Source: Synechococcus sp. AG-673-F03 (lineage in GTDB: Bacteria; Cyanobacteriota; Cyanobacteriia; PCC-6307; Cyanobiaceae). From it: a stretch of DNA of 64,000 nucleotides. Both the position numbers and the translations under genes were made by a program. The notes beneath the pieces are model-generated. The model was given only the letters and a program-made list of their open reading frames with translations. It did not search any database and was not told the DNA's origin. Shown here piece by piece: positions 55,493 to 64,000 of this stretch (its first letter is position 1; each line of letters starts with the position of its first letter). Location of the stretch: assembly GCA_003211205.1 (NCBI GenBank), contig QCTJ01000003.1:55031-119030 (forward strand). Reading direction: 5' to 3'.

Positions 55493-57484
55493 TCACTGCG
55501 GCGGGGTCTGTGGCATCAGGCAGCGGTGGAACGGGCGTCGTGACGGCAGGATGATCAGACGAATGATCAGGGCAACCAATGCTCGCCACTCCGGCGGTGC
55601 CTGACGATCCGGCCAGCAGCCTGGCCGGCAGAACAGCCAGAGGATGAGCTCTTGTCGAGTCTGGTCGTTGAGTTCCTGCCAGCGAAGCGCCAGTCGATTG
55701 CCGTGAGTGCTTTCCCAAGCCACGGTCAGGGGCGACACGTCGTCTGTCCAGCGAAGCCGTTTGATCTTCAGTTGTGCTGACATTGATGTGGCCAACTCCA
55801 GCTCTACGCCGCTTTCGCTCAGCGCCGTGATTCGACAGGTTCGCCGCTGACCGTCGCTGTCTTCCAGCTCTGCTGGCAAGCAAGCGGCCTGCCATGGGGC
55901 CGGGTCGCGTGCAGGTGGATCCCAGCAGGCGCGCAGTGCAATCCAGAGGCTGAGCAGATTGATCATCGCCCAGGTCAGGCCAAGCGGCCGTGAGTCGAGG
56001 ATCTCGCTGTCCAGTGAAGTTGTCGTCACCAGTCCAAACAGGTTGATGAGGTTCAGCAGCAGCAGTGCCAGCAGGGGGATCACCAGAACGAGGCTGAAGC
56101 TGCCCCGATTGCGTTTCTGGTGTTTTGGTGTCACACGAAAACCACCGATGTGTCCCATCAGATTGGTGAACACCGTCAGCGTCAGCGGCACCGTCAGCAC
56201 CCAGCCGGTGAGTTCACTCAACAAGGCTGTGCGTGAGCCGCGGTTGATCCAGCCGATGCTGAGCAGAAGTGTGGCCCAGAGAGGCAACAGCAGCTGGAGA
56301 GCTTCACTGCTGCTGATCAGAATGGGAACAGTGCCAAGCAGGCCGTAGCTGAGTGGCATCAGCATCAGCACCAGCCGGGGCATGTTGTTGAACCAGTGCA
56401 CAACGCCTTCGAGGTAGGCCATTCGTTCCCCGAAACGAAGCTCGCCTGGGCCCAGTGGTCCATCGCGCAGTCGCAGGCTTTGCAGCGTTCCATTGGCCCA
56501 GCGCTGGCGCTGACGCACAAAGTCGGCCATGGTTTCCGCTGCCAGGCCTGCACTGAGCTTCTGTTGGAGATAAAGCAGTTTCCAGCCCTTGCGCCGTAGC
56601 CGTAGTCCCGTCACGAAATCCTCTGAGATCGCCTGCTCTTTGAATCCTCCGACTGAATCAATGGCGCTGCGTCGAGCCAGAAAAGCAGTGCCGGCGCAAA
56701 CCACTGCTCCCCAGCCATCGCGAACGGGTTCGATCCATCGATAGAAGCTCTCTTCGTCTGGCAATAACCAACGCTCCATGCCCAGGTTCCGCATCACTGG
56801 ATCGGCATTGATGAAGGTCTGTGGGGTCTGAAGCAGCCCAACCGATGGGTCTCGGAGAAAGCCGATGCAGCACTCGAGAAAGTCTCTCTGCGGAATGAAA
56901 TCAGCGTCGAATACCGCCAGCAGCTCTCCGCTGCAGTGCTGGAGGCCGTCATTGAGATTGCCGGCTTTGGCGTGGGTTCGAGCCGGTCGATGGCGGTAAT
57001 GGCACCCGTGCCGAAGGGCCAGTTCTTTCACCTCCTCACGACCGCTGTCATCCAGCACCCACACGCAACGGTTCCGATAGTTCTGGTGACAACAAGCGAT
57101 CAGGCTGCGTTCCAGTACCTCAAGGGGTTCGCCGTAGGTGGGCACGAGAATGTCGACCATCGGCCGCCAGTCGCTGCTCTGCCATTGTTTTTTCAGTTGG
57201 TCGATTGTGCTTCGACGGTCGGGGAAGCGACGCCAGGCCAGCCACAGAGGCAACAAGCCCGACAGCAGCAGCCAGGCTTCCGCTGTCAACAACAACAGGC
57301 TCAGTCCTGTGCTCAGGTGCGTGCTCAGGTTGAGGCTGCTGGTGATTCGCCAGTGCAGATACCTGGCTGTCAGCAGGCTGATCAGCACAATCAGGCTGCG
57401 TCGCTTCCAGATAGGGCTCTGCTGCTCAGGCTGTTTCCTCAACCAAAGGGGCCACACCAGCAGCATCAGTGGCAGCCAGTTCAA
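55493..57484 (-). CDS. BcsA-like family-2 glycosyltransferase with PilZ-type domain
   Basis: A 663-residue inner-membrane processive glycosyltransferase. Two N-terminal membrane helices (about 29-85), a GT2 domain with VPTYGEP, DDSGR, DADF (metal-binding Asp pair), SEDFVTG and the QRQRWANG (QxxRW) motif near residue 330, then several membrane helices (about 370-525) and a C-terminal PilZ-like part (RTCRITALSESGVELEL near residue 565). PilZ binds cyclic-di-GMP. This is the layout of cellulose synthase BcsA. No bcsB, bcsC or bcsZ gene is adjacent, so the polymer is unknown. It overlaps dus by 4 bp. Confidence 0.85.
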   Translation of the reverse strand: MNWLPLMLLVWPLWLRKQPEQQSPIWKRRSLIVLISLLTARYLHWRITSSLNLSTHLSTGLSLLLLTAEAWLLLSGLLPLWLAWRRFPDRRSTIDQLKKQWQSSDWRPMVDILVPTYGEPLEVLERSLIACCHQNYRNRCVWVLDDSGREEVKELALRHGCHYRHRPARTHAKAGNLNDGLQHCSGELLAVFDADFIPQRDFLECCIGFLRDPSVGLLQTPQTFINADPVMRNLGMERWLLPDEESFYRWIEPVRDGWGAVVCAGTAFLARRSAIDSVGGFKEQAISEDFVTGLRLRRKGWKLLYLQQKLSAGLAAETMADFVRQRQRWANGTLQSLRLRDGPLGPGELRFGERMAYLEGVVHWFNNMPRLVLMLMPLSYGLLGTVPILISSSEALQLLLPLWATLLLSIGWINRGSRTALLSELTGWVLTVPLTLTVFTNLMGHIGGFRVTPKHQKRNRGSFSLVLVIPLLALLLLNLINLFGLVTTTSLDSEILDSRPLGLTWAMINLLSLWIALRACWDPPARDPAPWQAACLPAELEDSDGQRRTCRITALSESGVELELATSMSAQLKIKRLRWTDDVSPLTVAWESTHGNRLALRWQELNDQTRQELILWLFCRPGCWPDRQAPPEWRALVALIIRLIILPSRRPFHRCLMPQTPPQ

Positions 57485-58509
57485 TCCAACTGCTCCTGCT
57501 GCTGTTGAAGCAGTGTCAGTGCCTGATCCGGGGTGGGTGCACGCATCAGTTTCTGGCGGAACTGCGAGGCACCGGTGAATCCTGTGCAGGTCCAGCTCAT
57601 GTGCTTCCGCGCGATCAGCAGGCCGTGATCTCCACGCGAGTCAACGAGCGCCTGCAGTTGTTCAGAGGCCAGCATCAGGCGTTCCCGCGGACCTGGAGTG
57701 GGGGGAATGGCGCGACCGGTCAGCGCCGCATCGATCTGCCCCACCAGCCAGGGGGCTCCCATGGTGCCTCTCCCCACCATCACCCCATCGGCACCGGTCT
57801 TGTCGAGGCAGCGCAAGGCGGCGTCAGGGTTGTTGACGTCGCCGTTGGCAATCACCGGAATGCTGAGTGACTGCTTGACCGATGCAATCGCGTCCCAATC
57901 CGCAGATCCGCTGAAGCGTTGTTCTCGCGTACGACCGTGCACGGTCAGCAACGTGGCGCCCGCACCCTCCAGCTGTCTGCACCAGGCCACTGCCGCGTGA
58001 TGGGAGCCTTCGATTTGCTCTTGATTGCACCAACCCAGGCGTGTCTTCACGGTGACAGGAACACCGACGGCTGAAGCCACGGATTCCACGATTCGGCAGG
58101 CCAGATCGGGATCGCGGATCAGACCGCTGCCGCCGCCTTTGCGGGCGATTTTTCGGACGGGACAGCCCATATTGATGTCGATCAGGAAGGCACCGGCGTC
58201 CTCAGCTCGTCGGGCTGCGTCGGCCATCGCCTCGGGTCTGTGATCGAATAGCTGAACGCCGATAGGTCCCGGTTCCTCGCTCAGCTCCTCGACTTTGCCT
58301 CTGCCGTGGCCGAGCTCAAGACTCGTGGCGTTCACCATTTCCGTGAACAGCAGAGCATCCGGCGCCCAGCGCCTCACAAGAGCGCGAAAAATTTTGTCGC
58401 TGACTCCTGCAAGTGGAGACTGCAGCACGTTGCAGCGCAAAACCCGCTCAATGCTGCTTCCCTTCAGCCGCAGATCCCTCACCATTGGGATTGGATTCAG
58501 TTCATGCAT
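57481..58509 (-). CDS. tRNA-dihydrouridine synthase
   Basis: A 342-residue FMN-dependent Dus enzyme reducing uridines in the D-loop of tRNA. I start at MHELNPIPMV, 28 nt after the upstream gene; 25 more codons upstream overlap that gene. Motifs: SPLAGVSDKIFR near residue 30, catalytic Cys in NMGCPVRKIARKGGGSGL near residue 112, VKTRLGW, and FMN-binding NGDVNNPDAAL and MVGRGTMGAPWL. DusA/B/C type not assigned. Confidence 0.9.
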   Translation of the reverse strand: MHELNPIPMVRDLRLKGSSIERVLRCNVLQSPLAGVSDKIFRALVRRWAPDALLFTEMVNATSLELGHGRGKVEELSEEPGPIGVQLFDHRPEAMADAARRAEDAGAFLIDINMGCPVRKIARKGGGSGLIRDPDLACRIVESVASAVGVPVTVKTRLGWCNQEQIEGSHHAAVAWCRQLEGAGATLLTVHGRTREQRFSGSADWDAIASVKQSLSIPVIANGDVNNPDAALRCLDKTGADGVMVGRGTMGAPWLVGQIDAALTGRAIPPTPGPRERLMLASEQLQALVDSRGDHGLLIARKHMSWTCTGFTGASQFRQKLMRAPTPDQALTLLQQQQEQLD

Positions 58510-58537
58510 CCTCGCTAACTGCACGTTCCAAGAGGTT

Positions 58538-59026
58538 TCAGGCCGAGGACTCATCCAGTCCGAGCCGGGTACGGGTCTCGCCAACCTGGGCTTCGATGGC
58601 GTTGCGTAGCCAGGCCTGGTTGGACCAGTCTTCGCACAGAGCCAGCCGCTCCACTTCCTGCATCAGATCCAGCGGCAGCTGAAGGTTCACGGTCTGAATG
58701 CTGTGGGGACTGGCCAGTCCCCCCTGATGGGGTGCGTCGAGATGCAGAACTTGCACTTTCAAGACCTGAAGCCGTGTGCCGGTCCGAGGTTGCCGGTGTC
58801 GCACCTGACGCACGGTCAAGCGCACAGGACAGCCAGCACGAATCCGATGCAGACTTCTGTTGCCTAGAGGAGCGTCACGACGGTCGGCGAACACCGGAGT
58901 GCTGATGGCGGTCTTGCCGCTGTAGCTGAAGCACACCCTGCCTTGCGCATCCCAGGGAGGGCGAGATGACTCGCCCCTCTCCGGGGTCTTGAGTAGACGT
59001 CGGCGATCGCGTCTGACCGTTGCCAT
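58538..59026 (-). CDS. Hypothetical protein, basic N-terminus and ribbon-helix-helix-like C-terminus
   Basis: A 162-residue protein. The first ~100 residues are basic and of low conservation (RRDRRRLLK at the start). The last 50 (VNLQLPLDLMQEVERLALCEDWSNQAWLRNAIEAQV) look like a ribbon-helix-helix: a beta strand then two helices, as in small DNA-binding proteins. This is inference from pattern. It lies upstream of dus on the same strand (28 bp). Confidence 0.55.
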   Translation of the reverse strand: MATVRRDRRRLLKTPERGESSRPPWDAQGRVCFSYSGKTAISTPVFADRRDAPLGNRSLHRIRAGCPVRLTVRQVRHRQPRTGTRLQVLKVQVLHLDAPHQGGLASPHSIQTVNLQLPLDLMQEVERLALCEDWSNQAWLRNAIEAQVGETRTRLGLDESSA

Positions 59027-59201
59027 GACCTCGTGTGGAAGTCGAAAAATCAGACGCTGCAGGCGTACATCACTAAGAAGCGACGTCTTCGGTTCCAGGA
59101 CTGTGTCGAAGACGTACGTGGCTCCGAAATTAATAGAGGTGCTGCACGGCTTGTCGTGTCATCCCTTCCCCCTCAGCGGCTGTCGATGACAGCATGCAGC
59201 G

Positions 59202-59666
59202 ATGTCCTCACACTCTTGGAATCTGAGTCGGGCCTTACTCATGGCGATCCTTGAAGATCGCCTCAGCGACCGATTCGTGGCGTCGCTGGTCTGGGAGCGA
59301 TTGGGCTATCTCCCCACTGAGGATGGCGCAGGGCCATGGCTGGCAGGCCCCGCAACGCCGGCTGCCTGGGGAGAAGCCTTCCCGGAAGCTCCGCAGGTGA
59401 TTGCTGTGCGGCCCGCTTCGGTGCGTCTGACCCGGTCGATCCCCAAGCAATCCAAACAGCTGCTGAAGCAACAGTTGCAGTTCGGCGGCTATCGAATCAA
59501 TGAGCTCTATCCCAGGCGCACCCGCCGCGCCACGGCGGTGAACTGGTTGCTGGCCTGGTTGGTCTCAGCTGGTGAGCTGCTGCCAGAGGAAGGAGCACTG
59601 CCGCCTCTGCTCGATGCTCCGGCGGATCCGGTGCGGGGGCACCCCGGCGATCCGCCGGTGCAATGA
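59202..59666 (+). CDS. DUF1823 protein
   Basis: A 154-residue cyanobacterial/plant DUF1823 family protein. Recognisable stretches: LLMAILEDRLSDRFVASLVWERLGY (about residues 12-36) and QLQFGGYRINELYPRRTRRATAVNWLLAWL (about 92-121). It is soluble. Function unknown. Convergent with the L,D-transpeptidase gene, 3 bp between stops. Confidence 0.75.
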   Translation: MSSHSWNLSRALLMAILEDRLSDRFVASLVWERLGYLPTEDGAGPWLAGPATPAAWGEAFPEAPQVIAVRPASVRLTRSIPKQSKQLLKQQLQFGGYRINELYPRRTRRATAVNWLLAWLVSAGELLPEEGALPPLLDAPADPVRGHPGDPPVQ

Positions 59667-59669
59667 GCC

Positions 59670-60053
59670 TCACACCTGAATGACCACCTTGGTGCCCTTG
59701 AGCGTGTTCTCAAACAGCCAGCGGGCCTGATTCGTGGGCATGCGTACACAGCCATGACTGCGGGGAACGCCGAAGGCTTGGCCGGCGTCTTCCTGCCAGG
59801 GAGCTCCGTGCATGCAGATCATCTCGTTCGCGGTGATACACATCGCATAGGGCACGCCGGGTGCGACATAGCCACGGCCGCGCATGGTCACGGAGCGGTA
59901 TTTGGTCAGCACCTTGGCTTCCCCAGTTGGGGTTGGCGTGGATGCCTTGCCAGTGCTCACGGGGATGACCCGCACAATCTCCTGGTTCTCGTCGTAGACG
60001 GTGAGCTGTTGATCTGAGAGGTCCACCACCAGGGTGGCGATCAGTTCGAGCAT
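59670..60053 (-). CDS. L,D-transpeptidase (YkuD) domain protein
   Basis: A 127-residue single YkuD domain. Catalytic motif PRSHGCVRMP (residues about 97-106) with the Cys nucleophile, and HGAPW near residue 82. These enzymes make 3-3 cross-links in peptidoglycan or attach proteins. No signal peptide is visible, unusual for a wall enzyme; an upstream extension without an obvious start was checked by eye and is not convincing. Divergent from der. Confidence 0.85.
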   Translation of the reverse strand: MLELIATLVVDLSDQQLTVYDENQEIVRVIPVSTGKASTPTPTGEAKVLTKYRSVTMRGRGYVAPGVPYAMCITANEMICMHGAPWQEDAGQAFGVPRSHGCVRMPTNQARWLFENTLKGTKVVIQV

Positions 60054-60235
60054 GATGATGTGACAGCGGGTTCATTGATCCATCGCTAGCTGTCTCGCCT
60101 GAGTCTTACTGGTCTCGCTCGGAAAGAATTCCCATTCCTGTTGGCGAAATGAAAAGTTGAGCGGCTGCCGTTTCGGGCCCAGATCTCGCAGACAGGTGCC
60201 TCTGTACTGTCAAGACTGTTTTGCTGTGGACCTTC

Positions 60236-61603
60236 TTGGCGCGTCCCGTCGTCGCGATCATCGGGCGTCCCAACGTTGGTAAATCCACGCTGGTCAATCG
60301 TCTCTGCCGAAGTCGAGAAGCGATCGTCCACGACCAGCCAGGTGTGACACGTGATCGCACTTATCAAGATGGCTACTGGGGGGATCGCGAATTCAAGGTG
60401 GTCGACACCGGTGGGCTGGTGTTCGATGACGACAGTGAGTTTCTGCCTGAAATCCGTGAGCAGGCTGCGCTGGCTCTCGAGGAGGCCAGTGTCGCTGTGG
60501 TGATTGTTGATGGTCAGCAGGGCCTCACGGCATCGGATGAGGCCATTGCAGAGTTCCTGCGTGGTCAGAGTTGTCCAACGCTGCTTGCGGTGAACAAGTG
60601 CGAGTCACCTGATCAAGGACTGGCCATGGCTGCAGAGTTCTGGAGCCTTGGCCTGGGAGAGCCCTACCCCATCTCCGCAATCCATGGTGCAGGCACCGCA
60701 GAAGTCCTGGATCGGGTGCTCACATTCCTGCCTCCGAAAGATCAAGAGGGTGATCAGGAAGAGCCGATCCAAATGGCCATCATCGGTCGTCCCAACGTGG
60801 GTAAATCAAGCCTTCTGAATGCCATTTGCGGTGAACAGAGGGCCATCGTGAGTCCGATTCGAGGCACCACGCGCGACACGATCGATACCAGCATCGTGCG
60901 TGAAAACCATCCTTGGCGCCTGGTGGACACTGCTGGAATCCGCCGGCGCCGCAGTGTCAATTACGGGCCTGAATTCTTCGGAATCAACCGCAGTTTCAAG
61001 GCGATTGAGCGCAGTGATGTGTGCGTGCTGGTGATCGATGCATTGGACGGTGTCACTGAGCAGGATCAACGCCTTGCAGGTCGCATCGAAGAAGACGGTC
61101 GGGCCTGTGTGGTTGTTGTCAATAAATGGGATGCCGTGGAGAAGGACAGCCACACCATGACGGCCATGGAGAAGGAGCTGCGTTCCAAGCTCTATTTCCT
61201 CGACTGGGCCCCGATGCTGTTCACCTCAGCACTCACCGGCCAGCGTGTTGACAGCATTTTCGCTCTGGCTGTTCTGGCTGTGGAACAGCACCGTCGTCGT
61301 GTCACCACCTCCGTGGTTAACGAAGTGCTGAAGGAAGCCCTCAGCTGGCGAAGTCCGCCAACAACAAGGGGCGGACGTCAGGGCAGGCTTTACTACGGCA
61401 CCCAGGTGGCAACCAGGCCCCCGAGTTTCACTCTGTTCGTGAATGACCCCAAGCTGTTTGGTGACACCTACCGGCGCTATGTCGAGCGTCAGATCCGGGA
61501 AGGGCTCGGATTTGATGGCACTCCCTTGAAGCTGTTCTGGCGTGGGAAGCAGCAGCGTGACGCCGAAAAGGATCTTGCCAGACAGCAGAACCATCAGGGC
61601 TGA
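60236..61603 (+). CDS. der: Ribosome assembly GTPase Der (EngA)
   Basis: A 455-residue protein with two GTPase domains in tandem, needed for 50S assembly. First domain: GRPNVGKST at residues 10-18, DTGG, NKCE. Second: GRPNVGKSS near residue 182, [20 protein letters not shown]-terminal KH-like domain follows (about 350-440, [25 protein letters not shown]). I choose the TTG giving [10 protein letters not shown] over a TTG five codons upstream. The EcfT-like gene follows 5 bp later. Confidence 0.95.
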   Translation: MARPVVAIIGRPNVGKSTLVNRLCRSREAIVHDQPGVTRDRTYQDGYWGDREFKVVDTGGLVFDDDSEFLPEIREQAALALEEASVAVVIVDGQQGLTASDEAIAEFLRGQSCPTLLAVNKCESPDQGLAMAAEFWSLGLGEPYPISAIHGAGTAEVLDRVLTFLPPKDQEGDQEEPIQMAIIGRPNVGKSSLLNAICGEQRAIVSPIRGTTRDTIDTSIVRENHPWRLVDTAGIRRRRSVNYGPEFFGINRSFKAIERSDVCVLVIDALDGVTEQDQRLAGRIEEDGRACVVVVNKWDAVEKDSHTMTAMEKELRSKLYFLDWAPMLFTSALTGQRVDSIFALAVLAVEQHRRRVTTSVVNEVLKEALSWRSPPTTRGGRQGRLYYGTQVATRPPSFTLFVNDPKLFGDTYRRYVERQIREGLGFDGTPLKLFWRGKQQRDAEKDLARQQNHQG

Positions 61604-61608
61604 GCAGC

Positions 61609-62526
61609 ATGGATTGGCTGAGGCAGATTCCGATCGGGCAGTACGTGGACGGTGCCGGTGGTTGGCTTCGCCAGCTGGATCCCCGCCTGAAGCTGTTGTG
61701 GGTTCTGGTGTTTCTGCTCACGCCCGTACTGGCAGGCCCCCTGTGGCGCGTTGCGCTCGTGCTGGCCCTGCTGTTGATCACGTTGGTGAGTGGATTGCCA
61801 GCTCGGCTGTGGTGGCGCTCGTTGCTGCTGGTCAGTTTTCTCGGCTGTGCTGTCGGGCTACTGGCCATGTTGCTGCCGACCGGTGATCCTGGAGCCAGCT
61901 TGAACCTGCGGTCGCCGGCGGAGATCCCAGGCCTCACACTGACCTCACCCTCCTGGGAGTTGATTCGTCTGGGGCCTCTGCGGTTGGGATCTTTGGAAAT
62001 GGGCCCGCTTGTGGTCGATCGCCGCTCGGCTGAACTGGGGTTGAACAGCGCCACCTTGATCGTGACCGTTGTCCACAGCGTGAATCTGATGTTGCTATCC
62101 ACCCCCAGTGAGGAGTTGATGTGGTCCTTGAGTTGGTGGTTGGCTCCCCTGGCTCGGCTTGGAGTGCCGATTGATCGACTGAGCTTTCAGTTGCTTCTAG
62201 CTCTTCGCTTTCTGCCGTTGGTCCAGGAAGAATTCCAGAACCTGTTGCGCTCGCTCGCCAGTCGTGCGGTCAACCTGCGCCAGCTCGGCTTTAAAGCCTC
62301 CTTCGGGCTGGTGCTTTCAGTGGGAGAGCGCCTTCTGGCCAACATCCTGCTGCGTGCAGAACAAGGTGCTGAAGCGTTGCTTGCACGAGGTGGAACCTGG
62401 TTGCCTGCAGATGCGTTTCGTCCTGAGCAAGCTTCGAAGGGGGCTGCTCCAAGCATTCTCAACGGGGTTGCTGCAGTGGGGCTTGTAACCGTTCTTGTTC
62501 TGCGCGGAAGGTACGGTGCTCTCTGA
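61609..62526 (+). CDS. EcfT/CbiQ-like transport protein
   Basis: A 305-residue membrane protein of the ECF-transporter transmembrane component family, with DPRLKLLWVLVFLL near residue 24 and coupling motifs RAVNLRQLG and LLRAEQGAEALLARGG near residues 220 and 250 in the C-terminal cytoplasmic helices. In an ECF importer it links ATPases to a substrate-binding protein. No ATPase or S-component is nearby, so it may share modules encoded elsewhere or do another job in cyanobacteria. In one run with der, pipX and pipY. Confidence 0.78.
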   Translation: MDWLRQIPIGQYVDGAGGWLRQLDPRLKLLWVLVFLLTPVLAGPLWRVALVLALLLITLVSGLPARLWWRSLLLVSFLGCAVGLLAMLLPTGDPGASLNLRSPAEIPGLTLTSPSWELIRLGPLRLGSLEMGPLVVDRRSAELGLNSATLIVTVVHSVNLMLLSTPSEELMWSLSWWLAPLARLGVPIDRLSFQLLLALRFLPLVQEEFQNLLRSLASRAVNLRQLGFKASFGLVLSVGERLLANILLRAEQGAEALLARGGTWLPADAFRPEQASKGAAPSILNGVAAVGLVTVLVLRGRYGAL

Positions 62527-62543
62527 TCCCCGTTTTCAGGTCT

Positions 62544-62810
62544 GTGAGCGCTGAGGGTTATCTCAACCACCCCACGTTTGGGATGCTCTACAGAGTGGCC
62601 CCTGCGGGGGAAGGTCGTGATGTGTACGCCACCTTGTACGCCCAGCGCATGTTCTTCCTCGTCACCCTGCAGCCTCGAGGGGCTCAGTTCGAAGTGATTC
62701 CCTATCTGGATGCGCGCCACCACGCTGAGTTGAATCTCGCCCGCCGTCGCCGCGATGCCTCTGAGGATTACGGCAGCTGGAAGCAGTTGTTCGATCAGAC
62801 CTTCATCTGA
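62544..62810 (+). CDS. pipX: PipX, PII-interacting co-activator
   Basis: An 88-residue PipX, starting at GTG (MSAEGYLNHPTFGMLYRV). The TLYAQRMFFLVT segment near residue 29 and C-terminal helices RRRRDASEDYGSWKQLF are typical. PipX switches between PII and the nitrogen regulator NtcA depending on 2-oxoglutarate. pipY follows directly. Confidence 0.93.
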   Translation: MSAEGYLNHPTFGMLYRVAPAGEGRDVYATLYAQRMFFLVTLQPRGAQFEVIPYLDARHHAELNLARRRRDASEDYGSWKQLFDQTFI

Positions 62811-62832
62811 CCATGCAAGACGGACCGCTCGG

Positions 62833-63486
62833 GTGACGGAGATTCAGACCCGCTGGCAGCAACTGCAACAGCGTCTTCCGCAGGGAGTCAAGCTGCTTGC
62901 TGTGAGCAAGATGCAGCCTGCATCGGCAGTTCGAGAGCTTGCTGCTTGCGGTCAGATTGATTTTGGGGAAAGTCGGGTTCAGGAGGCTTTGCCCAAGCAG
63001 GAGGCTCTCGCGGACCTCACCGATTTGCGCTGGCACTTCATTGGTCGCCTGCAGGCCAATAAGGTCCGTGCGGTGGTGAAGGCCTTCAGCTGGATTCATT
63101 CCATCGACTCGATGGCGCTGGCGCAGCGTTCATCCCGCATTGCCCTGGAGGAGGGGTGTTGCCCTTCGGTGTTGTTCCAGGTGAAGCTGAGGTCTGATCC
63201 CTCTAAGGGCGGCTGGGACCCTCAGTCGCTCAAAGAGGCCTGGCCCGTGCTGCGCCAGTTGCCGGGTCTGAAGGTCTCCGGGCTGATGACGATGGCTCCG
63301 TTAGGACTGGACAGCATCGAGCGTCAGGGGCTTTTCAGGGATTGCCGTGATCTGGCGGATGAGCTCGATCTGTCTCAATGTTCGATGGGGATGAGCGGCG
63401 ATTGGTCGCAAGCGGCCGCCGCCGGTGCGACCTGGGTTCGTGTGGGATCAGCCCTGTTTGGTGAGCGGCCGCCTGTGTCTCCTTGA
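62833..63486 (+). CDS. pipY: PipY, PLP-binding YggS/PROSC family protein
   Basis: A 217-residue pyridoxal-phosphate-binding protein, starting at GTG 22 bp after pipX. PLP Lys lies in [13 protein letters not shown] (near residue 25); [25 protein letters not shown] and [11 protein letters not shown] are family blocks. It is thought to manage vitamin B6 and amino-acid balance. The pipX-pipY pair is a known cyanobacterial operon. Confidence 0.93.
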   Translation: MTEIQTRWQQLQQRLPQGVKLLAVSKMQPASAVRELAACGQIDFGESRVQEALPKQEALADLTDLRWHFIGRLQANKVRAVVKAFSWIHSIDSMALAQRSSRIALEEGCCPSVLFQVKLRSDPSKGGWDPQSLKEAWPVLRQLPGLKVSGLMTMAPLGLDSIERQGLFRDCRDLADELDLSQCSMGMSGDWSQAAAAGATWVRVGSALFGERPPVSP

Positions 63487-63592
63487 TCGGAATGATCAAA
63501 TCAACGTTGCGAGATGGACATCAATTCATCTGGACACGCTTGCTCACAACTCCCTTGAGCGCTATTCAGGGTCAAGGTTCTGCAAATTCCCA

Positions 63593-64000
63593 GTGTCGTT
63601 GATTTCTCGTCTTCGTGCGGTCGTTGCTGGTGACGATTATCTGGATGGCGATTATGACGAGCTCGATTACGACACAGGCGAGCAAGACGACAACATACAA
63701 GGCATGTCGTCTGCAAACACCAGTGCTCTGGCTCCTCTGGATGCATCCAATCCGTTTGAGATGGACCAGAATTTCCCCGGCTCGAATGTGATCGGGATGC
63801 CTGGAATCAGTTCCGGCACTGCAGAGGTTTCACTGATGGAGCCGCGCAGTTTTGATGAAATGCCAAGGGCGATTCAGGCCTTGCGCGAACGCAAGACCGT
63901 GATTCTCAACCTCACGATGATGGAGCCTGATCAGGCTCAAAGAGCAGTTGATTTCGTGGCCGGTGGAACGTTCGCCATTGATGGTCATCAAGAGCGTGTT
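63593..64000 (+). CDS. sepF: SepF, division protein (C-terminus cut off)
   Basis: The first 136 codons of SepF, open at the window edge. GTG start ([19 protein letters not shown]) with the amphipathic membrane-binding helix at the N-terminus, an acidic and Asn/Ser-rich linker (about residues 15-75), then the start of the folded domain ([44 protein letters not shown]). SepF anchors FtsZ to the membrane. It follows pipY by 106 bp, as in many cyanobacteria. Confidence 0.92.
   Translation, partial: MSLISRLRAVVAGDDYLDGDYDELDYDTGEQDDNIQGMSSANTSALAPLDASNPFEMDQNFPGSNVIGMPGISSGTAEVSLMEPRSFDEMPRAIQALRERKTVILNLTMMEPDQAQRAVDFVAGGTFAIDGHQERV

Overview
The window is chromosomal DNA of a marine, phycoerythrin-rich Synechococcus (cyanobacterium, probably subcluster 5.1). 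The evidence is a phycobilisome gene cluster with phycoerythrin I/II linkers, photosystem genes (psbB, psbT, psbM, psaE), petB-petD, pipX-pipY-sepF, minCDE, and a 16S-Ile-Ala-23S-5S operon of cyanobacterial type. Genes are dense and lie on both strands. No plasmid, CRISPR array or intact mobile element is visible.

Layout. 1-9.3 kb: one edge of the phycobilisome region, nearly all on the minus strand. Reading in the direction of transcription it holds an unknown gene, an orphan phycobiliprotein-fold gene, a rod-core linker with a hydrophobic tail (CpcL/CpcG2 type), a phycoerythrin linker (mpeD-like), a pentapeptide-repeat protein, cpeC, a double-domain linker (mpeE-like), cpeE, a small unknown gene, cpeS, cpeT and cpeR (cut by the window edge). 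9.5-12 kb: a hypervariable junction. It holds an acidic coiled-coil protein, an integrase fragment, a small Lys-rich membrane protein, and a degenerate 27-bp copy of the 3' end of tRNA-Phe facing the intact tRNA-Phe. This looks like the scar of a tRNA-targeted integrative element. 12-32.8 kb: core genes, including comF (interrupted by an in-frame TGA), a FGGY kinase, metK, rpsA, nrdR, psbT/psbB, a ferredoxin, psbM, a Usp protein, a thioesterase, dprA (frameshifted), prmC, a Sua5-like gene, tRNA-Thr, a LuxR-type HTH gene, minE-minD-minC, an HD hydrolase, ctpA, petB-petD and a GH100 invertase.

32.8-38.9 kb: the rRNA operon with a 660-bp upstream region. 38.9-64 kb: methionine salvage genes (mtnC, mtnB, and mtnD further on), mutM, psaE, a conserved cyanobacterial protein, recQ, a LysM protein, an aldehyde dehydrogenase, a TreS-like GH13 enzyme, glpD-glpK, tRNA-Thr, tRNA-Tyr, aroQ-miaE, cobI-DUF4079, a BcsA-like glycosyltransferase, dus, DUF1823, an L,D-transpeptidase, der, an EcfT-like gene, pipX-pipY and sepF (cut by the right edge).

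Themes. Light harvesting dominates the left end: linkers, lyases (cpeS, cpeT) and the activator cpeR are encoded together. An uncharacterised protein that keeps the bilin-binding Cys-x-Arg-Asp motif of phycobiliproteins sits beside the CpcL-type linker and is the most promising unknown. Two natural-transformation genes, comF and dprA, each carry a single disabling lesion, which suggests either loss of competence or sequence errors. Other points of interest are the tRNA-Phe scar, a five-unit 14-bp tandem repeat joining the ends of treS and glpD, and a pentapeptide gene whose best start is CTG.
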